From Podochytrium sp. JEL0797 (taxonomy: Eukaryota > Chytridiomycota > Chytridiomycetes > Chytridiales > Chytriomycetaceae): 26,815 nucleotides of DNA. A program made the translations under genes and the position numbers. Of this stretch, positions 18,555 through 26,815 are shown in pieces (position 1 is the first letter of the stretch; the number at the start of each line of letters is the position of its first letter). The notes under the pieces were generated by a model. The model saw only the letters and a list, made by a program, of their open reading frames with translations, ran no database searches and was not told the origin of the DNA. Where the stretch lies: positions 1 through 26,815 of the forward strand of contig JADGJG010000265.1 in the NCBI GenBank assembly GCA_027596195.1, given 5' to 3'.

Positions 18555-19433
18555 ATGCCTTCCATAACTGCCTTCGACTGGGTTCTAATCAACCTCAGCC
18601 AAAAACTTCCACTCTTCCATGTTGTTGTGAGCACAATCGCGTCGGTGGTCCTGTTCTATCAAATCGGGAAAATCAAGAGACTCGCGAACGCGAAATCACC
18701 ATTTTTTACTCCGGCAAACCTGTTGCTGCAGCTGTTGTCCGTGGTTTCTCCACTTTGCTTCGTTACATTGTATCTGTGCACTATCTATAGCACTCCTCTC
18801 GTTTTCGGCATGCTGCTATTCCTGCTGCTCCTTCTCGAAGTTGTGTATTCGCGTTTTTCATGGATTCGCTCAGAATCGATTATTCGCCGCCAAACAACGC
18901 CATTCGTCTTCAGCTTTTTCAAACACTTGTTGAACTTTTCAAATGCAGTGTGTGTGACGCCTCTCATCTTCGCCTTTATAGTACAAAACACCACCAGCAT
19001 GTTTGTCGTTGGCAGCGTCATTGTCAGTGGTGGCAGCATCCTCATTTTGGACGCGTTTTATGCCACGTCGTTTTACCTCCACATCAAGAGTCTCGGTAGC
19101 ACCGGCGTGGAACCCAAGCTGCGCATTATTGCAGTGTACGGACTGTGGAGCTGCGGCTTTGCCTTTACGACATTTGCAGTCACTGGGTTCGCTCTTTTGA
19201 TTCTCGTCTTGGACCCAGAGTTGGATCGGTTTCTGACGTTGTTTATTGTGCTTTGGATTGTCAAGGACTTTTTGTGTCATGGGGTTGGGTGGACGCTGTT
19301 GTTGATGCGTATGGCTTTAACGCGGTGTGATTCGGAAGATGGAACAGTGAGGCGTGAAGGTGCGATTCAGACAACGGAACCACAAACCCGGAACGCCACG
19401 ATTCTTTCTCGCGGCAATACTCTCAAGAAATGA
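18555..19433 (+). CDS. Seven-helix membrane protein, tandem paralogue 3, 292 aa
   Basis: Single exon starting MPSITAFDWVL. It aligns end to end with the other two copies, sharing RFSWIRSESIIRRQTTPF, FSFFKHLLNFSNAVCVTP, LDAFYATSFY, LRIIAVYGLWSC and a QTTEPQTRNAT tail. It has a slightly shorter C-tail and more changes in span 5 (SMFVVGSVIVSGGSILILD) and span 6. Seven hydrophobic segments are retained. It converges on the TPR-like gene, with about 100 bp between the two stop codons. Confidence 0.85.
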   Translation: MPSITAFDWVLINLSQKLPLFHVVVSTIASVVLFYQIGKIKRLANAKSPFFTPANLLLQLLSVVSPLCFVTLYLCTIYSTPLVFGMLLFLLLLLEVVYSRFSWIRSESIIRRQTTPFVFSFFKHLLNFSNAVCVTPLIFAFIVQNTTSMFVVGSVIVSGGSILILDAFYATSFYLHIKSLGSTGVEPKLRIIAVYGLWSCGFAFTTFAVTGFALLILVLDPELDRFLTLFIVLWIVKDFLCHGVGWTLLLMRMALTRCDSEDGTVRREGAIQTTEPQTRNATILSRGNTLKK

Positions 19434-19537
19434 AATGAAGGGGGCATTCTTTTTTTAACTTTTCTTCATTTTCTTCATTTTTATTGCTAAATAACAAAAA
19501 CATGTTGAGATTAAAACGAGTATTTAAACGCCCTCAG

Positions 19538-22500
19538 CTAGTTGTAATAATGCCGGCATGGAAACATGTGCCGTCCCTTCAAATCAACTGACCCGCGCAC
19601 ACCCTGCACCATCATCACGCTCGTGTCCTCGGTGACCGTGCCCACACACCCACCCACTACAACATCGCCCCCCTCCGCGACTCCAGCCCCAACCACAGCC
19701 CCACTCCTCGATACAAACACCAATTCACCATACTTATCCGGATCCACAAGCATCTCTTTCAAACACACTTCACACATTCCCAACACCCCACGATACGCAT
19801 GTCCCGCCGCCTCCAACAAATCCTTATGCACCTTGGCCGGCGCTGGCGCCGTCGGAATCCTCAACACCCCCAACAAATCTGCGACAAGCGCCTCCCCCCC
19901 AAACCCCCCATCCCCGCGCGGCGTCTGCATCTGATACGCCCCATACGCCATCACATCCGCACTAATCGCAAACAACACAGGAACCAAAAACGAACTCCCC
20001 TGAATCGCCGACGTGAACCGCATCACACCTCCACCACTCCCACCCATCTGCACAACGCAAAACGGCGGCATGGCTTTACACCCCATCGTGCTCTCATGCA
20101 ACGCTTTAATCAACCCCATCGTATCCTCACCTTCCTCCACACCTTCATCCCCAGTCCCAGCCCTCAACTCGCGCAACACATCACGCACCGTCGAATCGAG
20201 TTTCTGGATCCCCTGCTGATACTGTACAACCACGCGTCCATAACCTTCATACCGAAACACACCCGAAGCGTTCGTCCAGTCATTCTTCCCCATCATCCCA
20301 CGCACCAAAAAACTCTGCTGCGCGAAAAAATCGAGTCCAACCCCAAGTCCATATGCATGCGGTGGATTCACCTCCACCGCAGCCGTAGACCTTCCACTCC
20401 CGGACCCACCACCACTCATTTGAGAAGTCGCCGTCAAAGACCGCTGCAACCGCGTCGTTTGGCCAAAGAACCCGCTCTCCCCAATATACGGATACAACAT
20501 TGAAAACGGGATATCCTCGCGAATCTCATCACGTTTAGTTTGCAAGTCCTGCACGGCCGTCAGAAACGCGACGGCGAGCATGTCCAAGTCGAGTACGTTG
20601 TAGAGCTCCAAATCGAGCGCCGGGAGCAACGCGTTGAGCGGCTCTTGCGTGCAAAACAGAAGTGTGTCGTCGGTTTCGAAAAAGATGGCTTGTGGGAAGA
20701 GGTCCTGCGAGGGTGCGCGTTGGAGTCGGAGGAGGAGAAAGATGGATTGGCAGAGGGTGTAGTGGACGTGGAGTTTGATGGGTTCGGGGATTTTTGGTTG
20801 GTTTGTGAGCACGGCCGTTGGGGTAGTGGAGAGGCTGAGGCCTGAGGCGGTTTCTTCTGTTATAAGGGAGCCGAGGATATAGAGGGCAATGTAGGGTTGG
20901 CCGTTTATCAAGTGGGCGGTTGCTGAGAAACGATAGTGTGAGTGCATGTTCAACCCAACGTTTTCCACATTCACGAATTTCGCAAGACTCACCCATATTC
21001 ACCATAGCCCCCAACATTCCCAGCAAACAATTCTTGTCCTTCATCCCCAAAAACGCCCCCCTCAACCCCTTGAGCCCCGGAAACGCCCACACACTCCCCA
21101 AATGCGTATTCGCAAATGTGTCCGGCTCGGCTCTACCCCCGGTATCCAAATTGATGCCTCTCATCCTCGGCGGGCCCCAGTATCGAGTGCATTCGGCCAC
21201 TTCGGCTTGTCCGATCGCTTGCGATTCCATGTTACGGATCCAGTGCAGGGATTGGAGTGTTACGGCGGTTTGGAGTTTGAGTGCGTGGAGGTTTGCGACG
21301 ACGCGGGTGTGGGAGAGGGGGTGGGCGAGGGAGGTGTAGAGGGTGGCGGATTGGGCAATGTGGTCAAACGCGGCGGCGAGGCGGCCCTTGGCGTCTGTTT
21401 TAGTTTGTGAAAGAGGAACTAGAGTCAAGAAACGAGCGAGAGAGACAGAACAGATCACGCGACAATGACCAAGAAAAAAACCACTCACAATACGAAACAG
21501 CAAAGTTGTTCAACACAGTCGCCTTCAATGGGTCGACCACATCCCTATTATAAACTTGCGTCTGCTCCAACTGCACCTGCTGCTTCTTCCACTGCCCCTC
21601 CCTCGTCCCCACCGACTTTCTTCCCTCCCCACCACCTCCACTACTCGATCCAGACACCCCCTCCCCACCTCCCACTTCTCCCTCCCGCCCCTCATCACCG
21701 CCACTCCCAACGACCGACACCTTCTGATAAAATGCCACAATCTCCAATGCGTGCGAATTGCACTGCAACGCCGCGTCATCGAGTCCCAAGATCTGACAAC
21801 AAGCCGCCAAATGTGTCAATGAACGCGCTTGCGCGTGGATGATGGATCGATGGAGGTACGATAACTGGATTTTACGATCTTTCGAAGGATTTGGGAAGTT
21901 GGGGTCATGGTGAGCAGCAGCGTCCGACCCAGCCGCAGCCGCGCTGGCAGTCGCATGCGTGGAGCTCGCACCCATCATCCCCACCGCGAACCGATGCGCA
22001 ATTGACAGCGGGAACGACATGCGGAATTCCGGGTCCAACGGGAAATACTCAAACACCGTCTCCGCGAGACGCAGGCAGTTGGAATGGGACGCGATGGCGT
22101 CTTCGGTTTGACCGAGGTTGTAGAGAATATTGCCCATGTTGGTGAGGAGGTCGAGGAAGAGGACCACGAGGGGCGGGCCGTGGATGGTTTTGGAGTGTGT
22201 GTCATCATCATGGTCGTGGTCGTGGTAAATATCGGTGGAGATGGACACGGGCGATTTGCCTTTGCTCTTGTCGTTTTCGGGGGCCATGTGGTTCAACGAG
22301 CTCACATACCTGTCCAATATAAAATGGGTTGGTGATCAGTTCCGCCCAATCAAAAGCGAAGCCCAACTCAACTCAACCCAATCCTGGCTCTTGTCCAAAT
22401 CCAAACTCATAATCACCAAATCCATCCACCCATCCCCTAAATACATTCCGCGTGCACACAACCGCTCCTTCTCATCCACCAGCGCACGCACAGAGACCCC

Positions 22501-22917
22501 CCACGCCTCCTGCACATGGCCCAGGGCTTCTTCGTAGCAGCTCAGCTGCCGTTTGCATACAGCCATGTTGTTGAGACATGTGGCACGCGCGTGCCAGTGC
22601 GAGGCAGGAGTAGTGTAGAGCGATTCTTCGAATTTGTGGTGTGCCTGGACGAGAGCGAGGGTGGCAGGGGACAGGTGGGCCAGGCCTTGGGCAAAGAGCA
22701 CCGAGGCGGGTTTCGGGGGCGGGACGGGTGGTGCAGAAGTGTGGGGGGAAGCGTGGGGGGACGTGGGGGAGGCGGGAGCGTTTGTCGAGAGCGTAGCAGT
22801 GCGGTGCAGGTCGCGCGATTTCTTCATTGAGGCCAGGTAGCCTATCTCCTTGTAGGGAGTGGTGGTGGGTGTGTCCAACGGTGCGGACGAGGACGAGGAT
22901 GAACAGGCAGAGTCCAT
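19538..22917 (-). CDS. Large TPR-like protein, four exons, 1050 aa
   Basis: Exons: 22917-22373, 22309-21489, 21394-20993, 20922-19538. The introns (63, 94 and 70 nt) are GT-AG and in phase. The start MDSACSSSSSS is the first ATG of exon 1. Residues 1-75 are Ser/Pro-rich. TPR-like helical pairs then appear: about 112-145 (ATCLNNMAVCKRQ, YEEALGHVQEAW), about 225-262 (LLTNMGNILYNLGQTEDAIA), a helix pair before a Gly/Ser-rich insert (about 375-415), and NNFAVSYYAKGRLAAAFDHI after the second intron. TPR arrays usually serve as protein-binding scaffolds. The C-terminal 450 residues contain LHVHYTLCQSIFLLLRLQ, DTLLFCTQEPLN and a CEVCLKEML motif, which I do not recognise as a domain. The 5' flank is part of a duplicated block that also precedes the glycosyltransferase-like gene. 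Confidence 0.75.
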
Positions 22918-22980
22918 TCCGCAACAACTGGAGATTGGCGTAATTTTTTTTCTGTTGGGTTGCCTGACTTGATTGAATGA

Positions 22981-23172
22981 GTAGGTTTCCGTCTTCCTCT
23001 TCATTTCCGAATTCCAGTGGAAAGCAACTCGAAACACACCCGCCCAAGAACCGCTTTCAACGCGCCAGGAGTGTCACTCCCTTGAAAGATGGGCCAATTA
23101 TTAATCCATAAAACGGAATGCATCCTCATAGCGCGTTGTAGGTTAGCACCCCGTATTCCAGAAATTGAATAT
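22981..23172. repeat. Duplicated flank block, copy 1 (partner 23804-23985)
   Basis: From CAGGTTTCCGTCTTCCTC-like sequence through CCAGTGGAAAGCAACTCGAA, ACACACCCGCCCAAGA, CCGCTTTCAACG and GGAATGCATCCTCAT to GAAATTGA, the block is nearly identical to 23804-23985. In the second copy it is the 5' flank of the glycosyltransferase-like gene. Here it leads straight into a piece of that gene's 3' end. Confidence 0.85.
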
Positions 23173-23547
23173 TGATGAAAACATTACTCACGGTGTTCCC
23201 CAAATTTTTCCTACACTTCGACTGTTCCACGAAATCGAAAAGGTAACTCTAGAATTGTGTTTAAGATGGGAAAAAATTGTAAACGCCGGCACCTCCATTC
23301 TCATGAACCCCTGATTGAACAAGTTTCCGAATGCACCGAGCTTGTCGATTTCTACAACCGCGAATTTTCCCCGTTCGTTTACTATTTTGACTGGATGGAG
23401 GAATTGTAAAGGATGGCAGAGACACCGGCGGATGAGTTTGATTACAAGAACGTGCGCGCGGAAGGGCCAAAGTTCTACACCAAGATTAGGGAACAGAGTA
23501 TGGGGACGTGGAAAGGCATGTTTCGTGAAATGGGGTATTTTGCTTGA
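23173..23547 (+). pseudogene. Internally deleted pseudogene of the glycosyltransferase-like gene
   Basis: The sequence starts inside the equivalent of GAAAATATTGCTCACGGTG (25604-25622) and continues through TTCCTACACTTCGACTG, the GAAAAG-GT donor, CTCCTGATTGAACAAG and CCGTTCGT-TACTATTTTGAC to the TTTGCTTGA stop. It is thus a copy of 25600-26048. All exons coding for the membrane anchor and the first two-thirds are missing. An in-frame TAA (GAATTGTAAAGGATGGC against GAATTGAAGAGGATGGC) and a shortened region after the intron donor confirm decay. The 3' flank is also shared, down to TTGCTTCAGTATGGG. Confidence 0.85.
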
Positions 23548-24032
23548 GTAGGTGATGAAGGAGGGGGCGGGTGACCGGAAACGCGCTTCCATTGCACTTC
23601 CGCGTCACTAAAATAAATAAAAAATGCTAAGAAGTGAGAAGACGCACAAAAAAACTTGCGTGTTGAGGGTTCCTCCTTATCCACTAATATTTTTTGCTTC
23701 AGTATGGGCTGTGAACCTGCTCGTCGGTGTGTGCAACTGCCGCGACGAACGGAGAAGCAAAAATATTCTTTTGGATATACTGGGTATTTCCGAATTTGAA
23801 GGAGCAGGTTTCCGTCTTCCTCTTCATTTCCGAATTCCAGTGGAAAGCAACTCGAAACACACCCGCCCAAGAGCCGCTTTCAACGTGCCAGTAATTCCCC
23901 TTTCTTATCCGCAATATGGAATGCATCCTCATTCCGCGTTGTAGATGGTCACCTTGTATGCCAAGAAATTGATTATTGAACAATGGCGACTTGAACAATA
24001 GAAAAAAATAATCGAATCTAAATTCCGGAAAC
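23548..24032. other. Spacer holding duplicated flank block, copy 2 (23804-23985)
   Basis: The left part is the 3' flank shared with the region after 26048 (GTAGGTGATGAAGGAG; TTGCTTCAGTATGGG). The right part is the second copy of the block seen at 22981-23172 and should contain the promoter of the gene starting at 24033. No separate gene is supported. Confidence 0.6.
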
Positions 24033-26048
24033 ATGCCTCCTTGGATTCTAAGCCAGACAGGCAAACGCTTCGTACTCACATCCGTTATTCTGTCTCTATT
24101 GATCTTGATAATTACGGCGCGTTTCATTTCCTCCCACTCCAAACTCGCGTCCGTTACCCACTTTGATGTTGCCAAAGTGGAAAATGCATCCACGATATTG
24201 CTTTCAGTCACCACTTCCAGAGCTCCAGATGCAAAGCTTCCACTCCCTGCAACCGAGAAAGTGGAAAATTCAACCACTGTGTTGCCTTCAGTCAGCACAC
24301 CAGGAGGACCAAACGCAGAGCTTCGACTCCCTGTAACTGAAACCCCCGCCTCAAAAGAAGCAGCAGAAATGAATCCAGATGAGGGAGACTCATCATCCAA
24401 AGTGGAAACCAAACATGCATCCAAGAATTTCATGGACATGCAAGCGTCTCCTCGTAAATTGAAGGACTATTCACGCGTTTTGATAAAGCCGTGGAAGCAT
24501 AATGGTAAGATAATGGATTGAAAAATGATCTTGTAACTCACAATGTTTTTTGATTTTCGGGTTCACCAGTTTCTTTCTCCTCCTCTCCACGCATAACATA
24601 CTTCAACCGCCATCGAGGCTGCATCGAGAACATGCATGCCGTCATGACCCAAATGAATTGGAACTTCAATATTCTCGATCCCACACCCCTCGTGGAATAC
24701 GGCATGACACACATCGACGCCGAAATTCTCATAGATTCCGGGTACATTTCTTCTCTTTGCTCTCAATCCGATATCATTATTATCGCCGACACTTTGCCAG
24801 ACGCGCGTGGGATTCTGCTTTCCCTCCTTCATCCCGACAAGGAGAAACAATGCGTGTCAAATATTGTGATTGAGCTCACAAATCGATACGATTGGCTTGT
24901 TCATGATAGCCGCGATCATGACGAATACATTGCAATGATTCGTTCCTTGATTGAGACCCCGCCTTTGAATCTCTGGTGGACAGAAAACAATCCCTTCGAG
25001 CACGCGTATATGGAGGCGCAGGTTGGAAAGGTTCCAACGAACCTCGTCTTGTTGCGGTCCATGGGCGCTTGGGATGCAGATGGTGACGAGATCCGATTGG
25101 AGTCGAATGAGACGACCGAGTGGCGTGAACATTGAGCGACAGTATTCTGCTGTCTGTTGGCGTGGTGGGACGCTGTTAGATTTTGTTCAACTTCCCGTTG
25201 CTTTATTACCTGTTGGCGTGGTGGGACGCTGTTAGATTTTGTTCAACTTCCAAAGCTGACAATTCCAACAGTCCACACCAACACAAGCAACACAAATAAA
25301 ATAATGAATGAAATAAACTAATCCCATTCTCCACCACTTCAACCCATCAACACTTGACGTCTGGAAACTTCCATCGCCATGTGCTCAAACATTTAGGCAC
25401 ATATCGCGATAGGATTATGCGTTTCCTCTCTGAACTCGAGGTTCCAAATGTCGAAGAGATACCCAAGCATTATGGCGGTCCTCGAGGTCTTTTAAAGTAT
25501 AAAGGCGTGCTTGAATTTCCATATCAAGGTAGTCAGGGAATTTTTGCTATTCATTTATGAAATATCTAACGCCAGTCAAAAAGTTTCAACCATGAAATTC
25601 TATGAAAATATTGCTCACGGTGTTCCCCAACTTTTTCCTACACTTCGACTGTTGCACGAGATTGAAAAGGTATACTTGAATCGCCCTTTCTGATAATGAA
25701 ACCCTTCTACCTATTTGTTTATTTTAAAAATAGACGGGAAAGGACGTGTCAGGCTTTATCGCGTGGATCGACCCACTCAATCAGATTTGCAAACTTCACC
25801 ATGCCAAACTCCTGATTGAACAAGTTTCCGAATGCATGGAGCTTGTGGATTTTTACAACCGCGAGTTTACGCCGTTCGTGTACTATTTTGACTCGATGGA
25901 GGAATTGAAGAGGATGGCAGAGATGCGGGCGGACGAGTTTGATTACAAAAACGTGCGCGTGGAAGGGCCCAAGTTCTACGCCAAGATTCGGGAACAGAGT
26001 GTGGAGACGTGGAAAGGCATGTTTCGTGAAATGGGGTATTTTGCTTGA
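24033..26048 (+). CDS. Type II membrane glycosyltransferase-like protein (middle of model uncertain)
   Basis: Clear parts: 24033-24504, a 65-nt intron, then 24570 to about 25124, later 25397-25528, 25584-25669 and 25734-26048. Residues 13-28 form a membrane span after a short basic N-terminus, typical of Golgi type II enzymes. A Ser/Thr-rich stem follows. The lumenal part begins RITYFNRHRGCIENMHAVM, and the C-terminal part has FPYQVSTMKFYENIAHGVPQ, similar to the donor-site motif (small residue, K/E, then E-x-hA-x-G-P) of GT-B glycosyltransferases. The frame meets TGA at 25133. A 272-nt GT-AG intron (25125-25396) keeps phase and gives 519 residues, but it is far longer than other introns here and contains a tandem repeat. 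The alternative is a disrupted gene with a 345-residue truncated product. Acceptor and substrate are unknown. Confidence 0.55.
25154..25251. repeat. Tandem duplication, 42-bp match with 56-bp period
   Basis: CTGTTGGCGTGGTGGGACGC and the 22 bases after it occur at 25154-25195 and again at 25210-25251 without a mismatch. The pair lies exactly in the part of the glycosyltransferase-like gene where the reading frame is interrupted. Confidence 0.9.
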
Positions 26049-26653
26049 GTAGGTGATGAAGGAGGAGGGGGGGTTTGACCGTACATGCAAAAAAATTATA
26101 GTTGAAGAAGACCCCTCAGATAATTATAAAGTGTTTTTGCTTCAGTATGGGTGTTGTGAGCTTGCTCACGGTCTGAAAGTCCCCCAGAAGAGGGCTCCAG
26201 CGTGAGCAGGATTCTGCTATTTATTTCACGCACCAGCGGCGGTGAGGTTCCCCACATTATATTTCTCTTTTACACAAACGCGCGGAAACGTTGCGCAAAA
26301 ATTAAATTCCGCGAGTGCGTGTGTGACGACACTTTTTCCTCTCCTTTTCTTGTTTCTGTCGCCCAGTTTTTGATTTGTTCCCGCCTGCAAGCGCGAAACG
26401 CATCGCCCAAAATCTGTTCAACGGTGCCCGTCAATATTCAGTTTCACTTTCAACATTTGCTTGCCATCCCCATAATGTTGGTTCCTGTTCAACCCCTGGA
26501 AACGATCAGACCTCTCTAAACGGGCTTCTGGCGTCCGACTCCACACAGAAATCAATATCCACAAAAAAAAATGAACTGGTTTCTGCCGCAGCCCCTTGAT
26601 AAACATGGAAGGTTAAAAAAACACAAGGGAGGGCGAAGATTGATGCTTTGAGG
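26049..26653. other. Glycosyltransferase-like 3' flank and spacer
   Basis: The first about 110 bases match the 3' flank of the pseudogene copy (GTAGGTGATGAAGGAG and TTGCTTCAGTATGGGTG). Beyond about 26170 I see no supported gene; a long sequence without recognisable domains leads to the possible exon at the right edge. Confidence 0.4.
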
Positions 26654-26795
26654 ATGAAGTGGGTCGAAGCTTGCGTTTTCGTTGAGAAAACAAGGGAGGA
26701 AATGAGAAAGTGGGCACTGCACAAGAAGAAGTTGGCGAGGAGCTTGGAGCGGAGGTTGGCGAAGCATCAGCAGGCGGCGACAGAGGATATGGATG
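26654..26795 (+). CDS. Possible first exon of a Lys/Arg-rich protein, cut by the window edge
   Basis: A frame starting MKWVEACVFVEKTREEMRK gives 47 codons plus one base. It is strongly basic and helical (ALHKKKLARSLERRLAKH) and ends at ATGGATG before a consensus GTGAGT donor at 26796. The frame is open upstream to a TAA near 26600 with no earlier ATG. The charged helix resembles the basic helices of chromatin-remodeller HSA-type regions, but it is too short to assign. The continuation lies beyond the window. Confidence 0.35.
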
Positions 26796-26815
26796 GTGAG
26801 TGTTGACATGGAGGA

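Noticed and set aside
19566..20503. Overlapping plus-strand frames within the TPR-like gene
   Set aside because: The minus-strand exon is part of a phase-consistent four-exon gene. The plus-strand frames are low-complexity His/Arg/Pro shadows.
22960..23870. Two minus-strand frames sharing an MGGCVSSC N-terminus that looks like a myristoylation/palmitoylation signal
   Set aside because: The codon read as Met is TTG, not ATG. The similarity is simply the duplicated flank block, and the frames diverge immediately outside it.

Overview
The window looks like nuclear DNA from a fungus, probably a zoosporic (chytrid-like) one. Genes sit on both strands and carry short GT-AG introns, almost all 46-94 nt, many with GTGAG-type donors and CTGAC/CTAAC-like branch sites. 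There is a eukaryotic tRNA-Asn, a PAS-kinase-type Ser/Thr kinase, a RING protein and a secreted expansin-like (double-psi beta-barrel) protein with a chitin-binding-like Cys module. The chytrid placement is inference. I see no bacterial operon, CRISPR array, phage or intact transposon. Gene models below were built by hand from splice signals and reading phase.

Left part (1-9450): two tandem minus-strand paralogues of an unrecognised Cys-containing family (84-611, 949-1929). Next comes a small family of divergent RhoGAP-like genes: a decayed copy (about 2335-3475, minus), an intact six-exon copy (4245-5607, minus, 355 aa) and a relic of the N-terminal exons (about 8825-9180, plus). The intact copy is divergent from a five-exon protein kinase (6037-8390, plus, 691 aa), so the family members bracket the kinase.

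Middle (9450-16000): a Ser-rich 473-aa protein with an 8-residue repeat (minus), tRNA-Asn (11193-11266), a RING finger protein with a C-terminal membrane anchor (11868-12598, plus), an unrecognised 156-aa protein (12676-13277, plus), a block of nested repeats containing a stray fragment of the neighbouring expansin-like gene (about 13585-14480), and the expansin-like gene itself (14668-15985, minus, 414 aa).

Right part (16280-26815): three tandem plus-strand genes for closely related seven-helix membrane proteins; a convergent four-exon gene for a 1050-aa TPR-like protein (19538-22917, minus); a duplicated locus for a type II membrane glycosyltransferase-like protein, with an internally deleted pseudogene copy (22981-23547) before a fuller copy (24033-26048); and a possible first exon at the right edge.

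The strongest theme is local gene duplication followed by decay: four separate families in 27 kb have two or more copies, and the broken copies can be read base by base against the intact ones. I see no single multi-gene pathway. Several products (kinase, RhoGAP-like protein, seven-helix proteins, RING protein) are of signalling type, and the expansin-like and glycosyltransferase-like products fit a cell-wall or cell-surface role.
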